Assembly (NCBI GenBank): GCA_041178225.1
Contig: JBEGVV010000013.1
Location: forward strand, 1 to 26,016
From: CAIOSQ01 sp041178225
GTDB lineage: Bacteria; Pseudomonadota; Alphaproteobacteria; CACIAM-22H2
Reading direction: 5' to 3'
Length of the DNA: 26,016 bases
The notes below the pieces were generated by a model. That model searched no databases, was not told where the DNA came from, and saw nothing but the letters and a program-made list of their open reading frames with translations. Positions 8,499 through 16,815 of the stretch are shown here, in pieces. How positions within the stretch are numbered: the stretch's first letter is position 1; each line of letters begins with the position of its first letter. Both the position numbers and the translations under genes were made by a program.

Positions 8499-9298
8499 GC
8501 CCGCCCCCCGGTCGCCATCAGCGCGCGCGTCGCCGCCGCGACGTCCGGCTGGCGCATCAGGGACTCGCCCACGAGGATCGCGCGCGCGCCGGCGGCCGCG
8601 ACGCGGGCGACGTCGGACGGCGTCGCGAGCCCGCTCTCCGCGACCAGGAAGGCGTCGCGCGGCGCGCGCGCGGCGAGGCGCTCGAAGGTCGCGATGTCGA
8701 CCGAGAGGCTGCGCAGGTCCCGGTTGTTCACCCCCAGCAGGGCGCCCTCCAGCGCCAGCGCCTGGTCGAGCTCCGCGGGGTCGTGGACCTCGGCGAGGAC
8801 ATCGAGGCCGAGGTCCCTGGCCAGGCGATGGAGCGAGGCCGCCTCGGCGGGCGACAGCGCCGCCATGATGAGGAGGATGCAGTCGGCGCCCAGGGCGCGC
8901 GCCTCGAGCACCTGGTAGGCGTCGAGCATGAAGTCCTTGCGAAGCGCCGGAAGGTCGACCGCGGCGCGCGCGGCGACGAGGTATTCGTCGCGGCCCTGGA
9001 ACCAGGGCATGTCGGTCAGCACCGAGAGCGCGCTCGCCCCGGCGTCGCGATAGGCGCGGGCGAGGGCGGGAGGATCGAAGTCGGCGCGGATCACGCCCTT
9101 CGAGGGCGAGGCCTTCTTGATCTCCGCGATCAGGGCAGGGCGCGCGGGCGTCGCGTCGGCGGCGAGCCGCGCGCGGAACCCGCGCGGCGACGGCATGCAC
9201 GCGGCGCGGGCCTCGAGCGAGGCGAGCGGGACGACCGCGCGGCGGCGTTCCACCTCGCGGCGCGTCGCGGCGCAGATGCGGGCGAGGACGTCGCTCAT
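8495..9298 (-). CDS. trpC: Indole-3-glycerol phosphate synthase TrpC
   Basis: A 267-residue cytoplasmic TIM-barrel enzyme that closes carboxyphenylaminodeoxyribulose phosphate to indole-3-glycerol phosphate in tryptophan synthesis. Signature segments are ALIAEIKKASPSKG (about 56-68, with the catalytic E59 and K61), LRKDFMLDAYQV, GVNNRDL and LVAESGL, followed by a phosphate-binding stretch (GARAILVGESLM). It is a stand-alone enzyme, with no fused TrpF domain. The start MSDVLARIC at 9298 has TGAGGG about eight bases upstream. It begins 11 bases after the trpD stop and overlaps moaC by four bases. Confidence 0.96.
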
Positions 9299-9309
9299 CG
9301 CGCGCGCCC

Positions 9310-10347
9310 TCAGCCCGGCGCGGGGGAGTTGGTGATGGCGATCAGCTGCGAGAGCGTCGCCATCGCGGCGCCGGAGTCGATCGCCTGCACGGCCATCTGG
9401 GCGCCGTCGCGCAGCGAGCCGGCCTTGTCCGCGACGATCAGGGCCGCGGCCGCGTTCAGCAGCACGATGTCGCGGAAGGCACCGGACTTGCCTCCGAGCA
9501 GCGCCATGATCGCCGCGCCGTTCTCCGCCGGCGTCCCGCCCTTGAGGTCGGCGAGCTGCGCGCGCGGCAGCCCGGCATCCTCGGGCGAGACGGTGAAGCG
9601 CGTGACGCGACCCTCGCGCAGTTCGGCGACCGCCGTGGGGCCGGTCGTGGTGATCTCGTCCATGCCGTCGCTGCCGCTGACGACCCAGGCGCGGGTGGAG
9701 CCGAGATTGCCGAGCGTCGCGGCCATCGGCTCGATCCAGCGCTCGGCGAAGGCGCCGACGAGCTGGCGCGTCACCATCGCCGGGTTCGCCAGGGGGCCGA
9801 GGATGTTGAAGATCGTACGCGTGCCGAGCTCGACGCGCGGGCCGGCGACGTTGCGCATCGCGGCGTGGTGGCGCGGTGCCATCATGAAGCCGATGCGCGC
9901 CTCGGCGATCGCGCGCTCGATCAGGCGGAAATCGGCATCCGTGTTCACGCCGAGCACGGTCAGCACGTCGGCCGCGCCGGAGCGCGAGGAGAGGGCGCGG
10001 TTGCCGTGCTTGGCGACCGGCACGCCGCAGGCCGCGACCACGATCGAGGTCGCGGTGGACACGTTCCAGGTCCCGATCGCGTCGCCACCGGTGCCCACGA
10101 TGTCGATCGCGTCGGGAGGGGCGGAGATCCGGGCCGCGCGCGCGCGCATCACCCCGGCCGCGCCGGTGATCTCGTCGATCGTCTCGCCGCGCACGCGCAG
10201 CGCCATCAGGAAGCCGCCCATCTGCGCGGGCGTCGCGTTGCCCGACATCAGCGCCTCGAAGCCGGTCCGCGCCTCCTCGACGTCCAGCGACCTGCCGTCG
10301 GCGACGCGGGCGAGGAGGGCCTTGAGCTTGTCCATGTCGACTGTCAT
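9310..10347 (-). CDS. trpD: Anthranilate phosphoribosyltransferase TrpD
   Basis: A 345-residue cytoplasmic enzyme that joins anthranilate to phosphoribosyl pyrophosphate, the second committed step of tryptophan synthesis. The pyrophosphate-binding GTGGD is at 85-89, the NVSTATS stretch follows, and KHGNR at 113-117 leads into SSRSGAADVLTVLGVN; all are diagnostic. Length is typical of a stand-alone TrpD without a fused TrpG glutaminase. It is the first gene of the minus-strand group and diverges from copA across a 105-base gap. ATG 10347 is used; a second ATG four codons later is possible, as neither has a strong ribosome binding site. trpG and trpE are not in the window. Confidence 0.96.
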   Translation of the reverse strand: MTVDMDKLKALLARVADGRSLDVEEARTGFEALMSGNATPAQMGGFLMALRVRGETIDEITGAAGVMRARAARISAPPDAIDIVGTGGDAIGTWNVSTATSIVVAACGVPVAKHGNRALSSRSGAADVLTVLGVNTDADFRLIERAIAEARIGFMMAPRHHAAMRNVAGPRVELGTRTIFNILGPLANPAMVTRQLVGAFAERWIEPMAATLGNLGSTRAWVVSGSDGMDEITTTGPTAVAELREGRVTRFTVSPEDAGLPRAQLADLKGGTPAENGAAIMALLGGKSGAFRDIVLLNAAAALIVADKAGSLRDGAQMAVQAIDSGAAMATLSQLIAITNSPAPG

Positions 10348-10452
10348 GACGGGAAGACGCTCCGGAGGCGTGAGGGACCCGGACTTTTCGGCAGTTCAAG
10401 GACCCTTTGCAACACTTTCGGCCCGGCTTGCGCTGGCGCATAAAGGGGGGCG
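10348..10452. promoter_or_regulatory. Divergent promoter region between trpD and copA
   Basis: This 105-base gap must hold the promoters of both the trpD group and the copA group. It is less GC-rich than the flanking genes and contains the palindrome TTGCAA (10407-10412) and CATAAA (10439-10444), but these are 26 bases apart and do not make a standard promoter. A purine tract ending in GGGGGG (10445-10450) serves as the copA ribosome binding site. I could not find a convincing CueR-type or CopY-type operator, nor a trp leader peptide. Confidence 0.4.
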
Positions 10453-12633
10453 ATGAGCGAGACGGTTACCCTTCGGATCGGCGGGATGACCTGCGCGGCC
10501 TGCGTGTCGCGGGTGGAGCGGGCGCTGGCGCGCGTCGATGGCGTCGAGGCGGCGGCGGTCAGCCTCGCCGCCGAGCGCGCCGATGTCGTCGTCGCCGAGG
10601 GCGGTCCGGCCGTGGTCGAGCGGCTGCGCGCGGCCGTCGAGGAAGCGGGCTACGACGCGCAGGCCGAGGCGGCCGGGGGGAGCGCCGACGGCATGGAGGG
10701 GATCCCGCGGGGGGAACTCCTGCGGGTCGGCGCGGCCCTGGCCCTCGCCCTGCCGCTGCTGGCCGAGATGCCGGGCCATTTCGGCATCCCCTGGTTCAGG
10801 CTGCCGCCGCTGCTGGCCCTGGCATTCGCCGCGCCGGTCCAGCTGTTCCTGGCCCTGCCTCTCTACAGGGCGGCGTGGAAGGCGCTGAGGGCGCGTTCCG
10901 GCAACATGGACCTCCTGGTGGCGATCGGGACGAGCGTCGCCTTCCTCTCCGGCGCCGTCGCCGTGCTGCGCGACCCGTTCGGGCATCCGCACCACTACCT
11001 CGAGGCCTCGGCCGTCGTGGTCGCGCTCGTGCTGCTCGGCCGGGCGCTCGAGTTGCGCGCGCGCCGCTCCGCCGTGAGGGCGATCCGCGCCCTCGCGGCG
11101 CTGCTCCCGGAGGCCGCGCGGGTCGATCGCGACGGCGTGGAAGCCGACGTCCCGGCCTCCTCGCTGCGCCGCGGCGACCTGGCCATCGTCAGGCCGGGAG
11201 AGCGCTTTCCCGCCGATGGCGTCGTGCGGTCGGGGGAGAGCGAGGCCGACGAGGCTCTCATCACCGGCGAGAGCCGCGCCGTTCCCAAGCGCCCCGGCGA
11301 CATGGTGATCGCCGGCTCGGTCAATGGCGATGGGCTTCTTCGCGTCGAGGTCCAGGGCGTGGGCGCGCAATCCACCCTCGCGCGGATCGTGAGGCTGGTC
11401 GAGCGCGCGCAGGCGTCGAAGGCACCCGTGCAGCGGCTGGTCGACCGCGTCGCCGCGGTCTTCGTTCCGGCGGTCCTGGGGCTCGCGATCCTTTCCTTCC
11501 TCTGCTGGTGGCTCCTGGCCGGCGACCCGCGCGCCGGCCTCGCGGCCGCGGTCAGCGTCCTGGTCATCGCATGCCCATGCGCGCTGGGCCTCGCGACGCC
11601 GATGGCCGTGGTCGCCGCCTGCGGCGCCGCCGCGCGCCACGCGATCCTCGTCAAGGACGCCGCCGCTCTCGAGCGCCTCGCCGATGTCGGCGTCGTGGTC
11701 TTCGACAAGACCGGGACGCTCACCGAGGGGCGGCCGGCGGTCATGGAGATCGTCGCCGCGCGCGCGGGCGGCGAGCGCCACGTGCTGTCCCTCGCGGCCG
11801 CGGTCGAGCGCGGGAGCACGCACCCGCTGGCGCGGGCCATCGCCGCGCGCGCGGCGCAGGACGGGATCGAGCCGCCGACGCCGAACCAGCTCGAGGCCAT
11901 ACCCGGCCGCGGGATCAAGGCGCGCGTCGATGGCGCGCTGGTCATCCTCGGGACATCCGAGCTCATGCGGCAGGCGGGCCTCGATGCATCCGCCTTCGAC
12001 GAGCGCATCGCCGCCTTCGACCGCGATGGCCTCACGCGCGTCTTCGTCGCGCGCGACGCCAGCGTGGTCGGCGTGATCGCCCTTGGCGACCCGCTGCGCG
12101 CCGACGCGGGAGCGGCCATCGCGCGGCTCGGCCGGCTGCGCGTCGCGGCCTGGATGGCCACCGGCGACGCGCGCGCCACCGCCGCGCGCGTCGCCTCCGA
12201 GCTCGGGATCCCGGATTTCATCGCCGAGGCGCGCCCCCAGGCGAAGCTCGACCTCGTCGCCCGGCTCCAGGCGGAGGGACGCGTGGTCGCCGTCGTGGGG
12301 GACGGCGTGAACGACGCGCCCGCGCTCGCGGCGGCGGATATCGGGCTTGCCGTCGGCGGCGGGGCCGACGCGGCGCTCGAGACCGCGGGCGCCGCGCTGA
12401 TGCGCGGCGACGTCTCCCAGGTGGCCGACGCGGTGGAACTGGCCCGCGCCGCGCGCGCGCGCGTCCGCGAGAACCTCTTCTGGGCCAGCGTGTTCAACCT
12501 CGCGGGCCTGCCCCTCGCGGCCCTGGGCCTCCTCAACCCGATGATCGCCGGCGCGGCGATGGCCTTCTCCTCGCTCGCCGTGGCGCTCAACTCCATGCGC
12601 CTGTCGGGCTGGAAGCCGGGTGAGCGGCGATGA
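10453..12633 (+). CDS. copA: Copper-translocating P1B-type ATPase (CopA-like)
   Basis: A 726-residue inner-membrane pump predicted to export Cu(I) from the cytoplasm. It has one N-terminal metal-binding domain (GMTCAAC, C14 and C17), then membrane segments, the actuator GES motif (ALITGESRAVPKRPGD), the ion-site CPC (C374, C376), the phosphorylated D418 in DKTGT, the HP motif in the nucleotide domain, and GDGVND (616-621). The last membrane segments carry FN (F681, N682) and M703 with S706/S707 (MAFSS). MxxSS marks the P1B-1 copper group; the usual partner is Tyr-Asn, so Phe at 681 is unusual. The first gene of a three-gene group, it overlaps the next by four bases. A copper pump dedicated to oxidase assembly (FixI/CcoI) is less likely, as no cco genes are nearby. 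Confidence 0.92.
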   Translation: MSETVTLRIGGMTCAACVSRVERALARVDGVEAAAVSLAAERADVVVAEGGPAVVERLRAAVEEAGYDAQAEAAGGSADGMEGIPRGELLRVGAALALALPLLAEMPGHFGIPWFRLPPLLALAFAAPVQLFLALPLYRAAWKALRARSGNMDLLVAIGTSVAFLSGAVAVLRDPFGHPHHYLEASAVVVALVLLGRALELRARRSAVRAIRALAALLPEAARVDRDGVEADVPASSLRRGDLAIVRPGERFPADGVVRSGESEADEALITGESRAVPKRPGDMVIAGSVNGDGLLRVEVQGVGAQSTLARIVRLVERAQASKAPVQRLVDRVAAVFVPAVLGLAILSFLCWWLLAGDPRAGLAAAVSVLVIACPCALGLATPMAVVAACGAAARHAILVKDAAALERLADVGVVVFDKTGTLTEGRPAVMEIVAARAGGERHVLSLAAAVERGSTHPLARAIAARAAQDGIEPPTPNQLEAIPGRGIKARVDGALVILGTSELMRQAGLDASAFDERIAAFDRDGLTRVFVARDASVVGVIALGDPLRADAGAAIARLGRLRVAAWMATGDARATAARVASELGIPDFIAEARPQAKLDLVARLQAEGRVVAVVGDGVNDAPALAAADIGLAVGGGADAALETAGAALMRGDVSQVADAVELARAARARVRENLFWASVFNLAGLPLAALGLLNPMIAGAAMAFSSLAVALNSMRLSGWKPGERR

Positions 12634-13667
12634 GGCTGGCGCTGCCGGGCATCCCTTTGCTGGCGTTCCTGCGCGCGCGCCGGTCGGCGGTCGTCGCGGG
12701 CTCGCTCGCCCTCGTCCTGCTCGCGACGCTCCATGTCGTGGTGCCGCGGCGCGGAGGAGGCGAGGACATCGCCCGCGTCTCCCTGCCCGAGGAGGAGATC
12801 GAGAGCGCGCTCGACGAGGCGAACGCCGCCGAGGAGGCGCGGCTCGCTGCGACGCGCGGCGGCGGGCAGGGCTCGGGGCAGGGTGGCGGCGCAGAGGCCG
12901 GCGCGGGCGCGGGCCCGGCGATCCGCGCCATCGACGCCGAGTGGGAGAAGCGCTCGGTCCCCGTGGCGCTGCAGCAGGGGCGCGGCTACGTCGCCATCGT
13001 GATCGACGACATGGGCCTCGACCGGCCGCGCGCGATGCGGGCCATCGGCCTGCCCACGCCGCTGACGCTCTCCTTCCTGCCCTACGGTCGCGACGCGCCC
13101 GCGCTCGCGGTGCTGGCCCGCCAGCGCGGGCACGAGATCCTGCTGCACATGCCGATGCAGCCGATGGGCGGCGAGAGCCCGGGCCCGCATGCGTTGACGG
13201 TCGACCTCGCTGCCGTCGAGATCCGCGGCCGCGTCGGCGCCGCGCTCGACCGCTTCGGCGACGCCGTTGGCCTCAACAACCACATGGGAAGCCGCTTCAC
13301 GGTCGATCGGCGGCTCATGGTCCCGCTGATGGACGAGTTGCGCGCGCGCGGGCTCGTCTTCGTGGATTCGCGGACGGCCGCCGAGAGCCAGGGAAGCGAG
13401 GCGGCCGGCCATGGCGGCGTGCCGATGGCGATGCGCGACGTCTTCCTCGACAACGAGGCGACGGCGGAAGCCATCAACCGGCAGCTGCGCGAGGTCGAGC
13501 GCATCGCCCGCCGGCGCGGGCATGCCGTCGCGATCGGGCATCCGCACGACGCCACCTTCGCCGCGCTGGCCGCCTGGCTGCCGGGCCTGCAGGAGAAGGG
13601 ATTGCAGGCGGTGCCCGTGACGACGATCATCCGTCGCAACCTGGAGCGCGGCCGCGCCGCGCAGTGA
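12630..13667 (+). CDS. Divergent polysaccharide deacetylase (YibQ/DUF610-like), membrane-anchored
   Basis: A 345-residue protein with an N-terminal hydrophobic segment (about 19-37), then a Glu/Ala-rich and Gly-rich low-complexity stretch (about 54-97), then a NodB-like fold of the divergent polysaccharide deacetylase family from about residue 118. Recognisable motifs are VAIVIDDMG (D126, D127), HMPMQP (173-178), NNHMGSRFT and GHPHDAT, matching the order of metal-binding and catalytic motifs in that family. It probably acts in the periplasm on an envelope glycan; the true substrate of the family is not established. Its ATG overlaps the copA stop (ATGA at 12630-12633), so translation is coupled to the copper pump. 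That partner is unexpected; the gene more often follows a carboxy-terminal protease in alphaproteobacteria. Confidence 0.85.
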   Translation: MRLALPGIPLLAFLRARRSAVVAGSLALVLLATLHVVVPRRGGGEDIARVSLPEEEIESALDEANAAEEARLAATRGGGQGSGQGGGAEAGAGAGPAIRAIDAEWEKRSVPVALQQGRGYVAIVIDDMGLDRPRAMRAIGLPTPLTLSFLPYGRDAPALAVLARQRGHEILLHMPMQPMGGESPGPHALTVDLAAVEIRGRVGAALDRFGDAVGLNNHMGSRFTVDRRLMVPLMDELRARGLVFVDSRTAAESQGSEAAGHGGVPMAMRDVFLDNEATAEAINRQLREVERIARRRGHAVAIGHPHDATFAALAAWLPGLQEKGLQAVPVTTIIRRNLERGRAAQ

Positions 13668-13701
13668 CCGGCGGGAGCGCCCTGCCGGCGAGGAGCACGA
13701 G

Positions 13702-13905
13702 ATGGCGATCGCCTACCGCGTCGACGGAATGACCTGCGACGGATGCGCGCGCGCGGTCGAGCGCGCCGTGAAGGCAGCGGCGCCGGGCTGCGAGGTCGTG
13801 GTCGACCGCGCCGCCGGCATCGTCAGCGTCGGCGCGGACGTCGCCGAGCCGCTGCTGCGCGCCGCGATCGAGCGCGCAGGCTTCGGCTTCGCCGGGCGCG
13901 GCTGA
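13702..13905 (+). CDS. copZ: Heavy-metal-associated domain protein, CopZ-like copper chaperone
   Basis: A 67-residue protein made of a single ferredoxin-like metal-binding domain. The Cu(I)-binding motif is MTCDGC (C12, C15), followed by an ARAVERAVK helix, and the length fits a free chaperone. Such proteins carry copper in the cytoplasm to the N-terminal domain of CopA. AGGAG at 13691-13695 is six bases before the ATG. It follows the deacetylase by 34 bases and completes a copA-yibQ-copZ group. It ends seven bases from the convergent ppiD stop. The symbol is by analogy; a mercury or zinc chaperone cannot be excluded, but the copA context favours copper. Confidence 0.85.
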   Translation: MAIAYRVDGMTCDGCARAVERAVKAAAPGCEVVVDRAAGIVSVGADVAEPLLRAAIERAGFGFAGRG

Positions 13906-13912
13906 CCCGCGC

Positions 13913-15802
13913 TCAGTTCTGGTAGAGCTTGTCCACGGCCGCTGGGTCGACGACGACCTTCAGCCGCTCGCGCAACGCCTTCAGGTATTGCTGGCCTAGC
14001 TCGGCGGCGATCGCCTGGGAGAGCCCGTCGGACAGGCGCTGGAGCGCTGGCTGCGCCTGCGCCGGATCGGCCGCGATCACCTCCGCGAGGCGCACGACGA
14101 AGTAGCCCTCGCCGGTGGCCGCGGTGCCGACCTCGCCCGGCTTGAGCTGGAAGAGCCGCGAGGCGAGGGCGGACGGCTCGCGCTGCTGCGCGCCCTCGAC
14201 CCTTCCGTCGCGATGCATCGCCGGCGTCTGCAGCGCCTGCCCCTCGATCGAGGCGGCGACGGCGCCGGCGTCCTTGCCGCCCCGGATCTCGGCGGCGAGC
14301 TGCTCGGCGCGCGCGCGGGCAGCCTGGTCGCGCCTGCCGGCGGCCCAGATGGCGGCGACGTCGTCGCGCACGGCGGCGAGCGGGCGCTTCTCGCTGGGCA
14401 TGACGCCATCGACGCGCACGAAGAAGAACGCGCCGGAGCGCGTCTCGATCAACTGCGAGTCGCGGCCGATGATCGCCTCGCCGAAGGCGCGCAGCGCCTC
14501 GGGCGCGGCGGCCAGGACGGGGATCGGCAGGCCGCGGCGGTCGCGGCCCATCGGGTCGGCGGCCTCGATGGCGATGGCGGGGACGCCCGCGGCTGCCGCC
14601 GCGTCCTGGAGCGGCTTGCCCTCGTTGACGCCCTCCTCGACCTTCGTCGCCGTCCTGTAGGCGACCTCGGCGGCGGCGCGACGCACGATCTCGTCGGCGA
14701 GCGCGGCGCGAAGGTCCTCGAAGGAGGGATCGACGCCGGGCTCTATCGCCGTCGCCCTGCCGAGGAAGACGCCGAGCGGGCTCGCGATGGGCGCGGAGAC
14801 CTCGTTCGCGGCGAGCGCGAAGACCGGGCGCGACAGCTCGGCCGGCAGGCTCGACGCCGCGACCTTGCCGAAGGCGCGGACCTGCTCGGGCGTCTGCCCG
14901 GCCCTGGCCGCGACATCCATGAAGTCGGCGCCGCCCTCGATCTCCTTGCGCGCCGCGGCCGCGGCGGCCTCGTCGTCGAAGCGGACGATCTCCACCACGC
15001 GGCGCTCGGGCGTCGCGAACTCGCGCCGGCGCGCCTCGAACTCGGCGCGCAGCTGCTGCTCGTCGACGGGGATGGCGGCGCGGATTTCCTCCAGGCCGAT
15101 CCGCACGACCAGGCCGCTGCGGAACTCGGGATCGGTGAAGCGCTCGGCGTTGGCCTCGTAGGCGGCCTGCAGGTCGGCGTCCGAGGGCGTGCCCGGGTCG
15201 GGCATCGACGCCGTGGGGACGAAGATCGTCTCGCCGCGCCGCTTCTCCTCGCGATGCCGGAACAGGGCCTCGGCGAGGGCGGCAGGGGCGGGAAGCGAGG
15301 CGGACACGGCCTCGACGAGGGCGCTGCGCGCCGCGTCGCCGCGCAGCAGGTCGACGTAGCGCTGCTCGGTGAAGCCGTTCTCCTGCAGCAGGCGGCGGAA
15401 GGCATTGGCGTCGAAGCCCGCGGCGCCGCGGAAGTTCGGGTCCTCCTGGATGCGCTGGCGCACCACCGCGTCGCTGACGACGAGGGACATGCGCTCCGCC
15501 GCGCGGTCGAGCGTGCGCTGGTTCGCCACGCGCTCGACGCTCTGTCCGGCGACGCCGAACTGGCGGAGCACGTCGCGGTCGATCTCGCCGAGGCTGCGGC
15601 GCAGCCGGTCGAGGTCGCGCTGGAACTCCAGCCTGACCTGGTCGGCCGGCACCGGATCGCCGCCGATCGAGATCACGGGGGTCTCGGCGCGCTGCAGGAA
15701 CTTGTAGTCGCCGATGCCCCACACCGCGAAGGACAGCACGAGGAACAGGAACAGGACCTTGACGACGACACCCGCCGTCTTGTCCCGGATTTTCTGGAGC
15801 AT
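13913..15802 (-). CDS. ppiD: Peptidyl-prolyl isomerase/chaperone PpiD-like (SurA_N, parvulin)
   Basis: A 629-residue periplasmic folding factor held in the inner membrane by one N-terminal segment (about residues 11-30, after MLQKIRDKTA), the standard PpiD topology. The SurA_N-type chaperone region follows (about 40-200, including VANQRTLDRAAERMSLVVSDAVVRQRIQEDPNF), then a parvulin-like region with weak active-site conservation (from ERRVVEIVRFDDEAAAA), and a long C-terminal helical part. PpiD parvulin domains are often catalytically poor, so a holdase role at the Sec exit is likely. ATG 15802 is chosen because MLQKIRDK is the conserved start and a good promoter lies just upstream; the longer in-frame start would overlap that promoter. 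It is divergent from tpiA and convergent with copZ. Confidence 0.9.
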   Translation of the reverse strand: MLQKIRDKTAGVVVKVLFLFLVLSFAVWGIGDYKFLQRAETPVISIGGDPVPADQVRLEFQRDLDRLRRSLGEIDRDVLRQFGVAGQSVERVANQRTLDRAAERMSLVVSDAVVRQRIQEDPNFRGAAGFDANAFRRLLQENGFTEQRYVDLLRGDAARSALVEAVSASLPAPAALAEALFRHREEKRRGETIFVPTASMPDPGTPSDADLQAAYEANAERFTDPEFRSGLVVRIGLEEIRAAIPVDEQQLRAEFEARRREFATPERRVVEIVRFDDEAAAAAARKEIEGGADFMDVAARAGQTPEQVRAFGKVAASSLPAELSRPVFALAANEVSAPIASPLGVFLGRATAIEPGVDPSFEDLRAALADEIVRRAAAEVAYRTATKVEEGVNEGKPLQDAAAAAGVPAIAIEAADPMGRDRRGLPIPVLAAAPEALRAFGEAIIGRDSQLIETRSGAFFFVRVDGVMPSEKRPLAAVRDDVAAIWAAGRRDQAARARAEQLAAEIRGGKDAGAVAASIEGQALQTPAMHRDGRVEGAQQREPSALASRLFQLKPGEVGTAATGEGYFVVRLAEVIAADPAQAQPALQRLSDGLSQAIAAELGQQYLKALRERLKVVVDPAAVDKLYQN

Positions 15803-15831
15803 GGGGATGGCTTTCGTTCGAAGCCGGCGGA

Positions 15832-15859
15832 CTATAGGGACGAGGCCGCGGAGCGGCAA
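15832..15859 (-). promoter_or_regulatory. Predicted ppiD promoter
   Basis: Read on the minus strand, TTGCCG (15859-15854) and CTATAG (15837-15832) are 16 bases apart. The expected transcription start, near 15825, would give a leader of about 23 bases to the ATG at 15802. This is the best promoter match in the window. Confidence 0.55.
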
Positions 15860-15879
15860 CCTCGGGCGAAGCGCGGGCC

Positions 15880-15907
15880 TTTGGCGCGCGGAGCCTTCAT
15901 GCTAGCG
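15880..15907 (+). promoter_or_regulatory. Weak predicted tpiA promoter
   Basis: TTTGGC (15880-15885) and CTAGCG (15902-15907) are 16 bases apart, giving a leader of about 55 bases before tpiA. The -35 match is poor. The call rests mainly on the CTA-type -10 and the spacing shared with other genes here. Confidence 0.35.
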
Positions 15908-15967
15908 ATTGCGCCGCCCGGCCGCGACGCCGGGCGCGTGATCGGCAGCAATGCGAGGGCGCAGGCC

Positions 15968-16723
15968 ATGTCGAGGACCCGTTACGTCATCGGCAACTGG
16001 AAGATGAACGGCACGAGGCAGGGCGCGGCGCTTCTGGCGCGCGCGGTGGCCACGGGCGTCGGGGCGAGGAGGGCCGCCTCGCCGGGCGTGGTGCTGTGCC
16101 CGCCCGCGACGCTGCTCGCGGCCGTGGCGCCCGAGCTCGGGGCGGGCCGCGTCGCCCTCGGCGCCCAGGACTGCCATGCGCGCCCGTCCGGCGCCTTCAC
16201 CGGCGACGTCTCGGCCGAGATGCTGGCCGAGGCCGGCTGCCGCTACGTCATCGTCGGCCATTCCGAGCGCCGGACGCTCCATGGCGAGGACGACGCCGCG
16301 GTCCGCGCCAAGGCCGAGGCCGCCCATCGCGCAGGCCTGGTGGCCGTGGTGTGCGTCGGCGAGAGCCTCGCCGAGCGCGAGGCCGGGCGCACGGCCGAGG
16401 TGCTGGCGCGGCAGGTCGATGGCTCCGTGCCGGCAGGCTCCGGCGCCGGCGACACGCTGGTCGCCTACGAACCCGTCTGGGCGATCGGGACGGGCAGGGT
16501 GGCGACGCCCGCCCAGGTCGCGGAGGCGCATGCCGGCATCAGGGCGCGCCTCGGCGCGAGGCTCTCCGGGGGCGCGGGGATCTCGCTGCTCTACGGCGGA
16601 TCGGTGAAGCCGGACAACGCCGCCGAGCTGCTGGCCCTCGCCGACGTCGATGGCGCGCTGGTCGGCGGGGCGAGCCTCGACGCGGCGCAGTTCCTGGCCA
16701 TCGTCGCGGCTTCGCCGGGTTGA
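15968..16723 (+). CDS. tpiA: Triosephosphate isomerase
   Basis: A 251-residue cytoplasmic TIM barrel that interconverts dihydroxyacetone phosphate and glyceraldehyde 3-phosphate. Catalytic residues are K12 (GNWKMN), H98 (VGHSER) and E168 (AYEPVWAIGTG), with loop 6 following E168 and the phosphate-binding LYGGSVKP near the C-terminus. Length is normal. ATG 15968 begins MSRTRYVIGNWKMN, with GAGGG eight bases upstream; an in-frame ATG at 15899 lacks support. It is the first gene of tpiA-secG-pyrG-kdsA and diverges from ppiD across 165 bases. Confidence 0.97.
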   Translation: MSRTRYVIGNWKMNGTRQGAALLARAVATGVGARRAASPGVVLCPPATLLAAVAPELGAGRVALGAQDCHARPSGAFTGDVSAEMLAEAGCRYVIVGHSERRTLHGEDDAAVRAKAEAAHRAGLVAVVCVGESLAEREAGRTAEVLARQVDGSVPAGSGAGDTLVAYEPVWAIGTGRVATPAQVAEAHAGIRARLGARLSGGAGISLLYGGSVKPDNAAELLALADVDGALVGGASLDAAQFLAIVAASPG

Positions 16724-16750
16724 GGCGCCCGCGGCGCGGGATCGCGGGGC

Positions 16751-16778
16751 TGGATTCGCGCGGCCCGAGCGTCTAATT
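16751..16778 (+). promoter_or_regulatory. Possible secG promoter
   Basis: TGGATT (16751-16756) and CTAATT (16773-16778) are 16 bases apart in the 92-base tpiA-secG gap. CTAATT is part of the palindrome CTAATTAG (16773-16780). Read-through from tpiA is an alternative source of secG transcript. Confidence 0.35.
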
Positions 16779-16815
16779 AGGCCGCCATACGCAGCAACGC
16801 CGCCAGGCCAAGCCC

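Noticed and set aside
10407..10444. TTGCAA and CATAAA as a copA promoter, or a copper-regulator operator
   Set aside because: The spacing is 26 bases, too long for a standard promoter, and no CueR-like or CopY-like dyad is present.
10453..12633. Zinc/cadmium (ZntA) or cytochrome oxidase-specific (FixI/CcoI) ATPase
   Set aside because: MxxSS in the last membrane segment and the neighbouring CopZ-like gene favour Cu(I) export; no cco or zinc genes are nearby.
10995..13547. 850-codon minus-strand open frame opposite copA and the deacetylase
   Set aside because: It is a low-complexity shadow; the + strand proteins carry complete family motifs.
14213..15967. Long + strand open frame ahead of tpiA
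   Set aside because: It lies antisense to ppiD and merely happens to be open into tpiA. The TPI start at 15968 has its own ribosome binding site.
15899..15967. Upstream in-frame ATG for tpiA
   Set aside because: It would add 23 residues unlike any TPI and would overlap the promoter candidate; ATG 15968 has GAGGG at the right distance.
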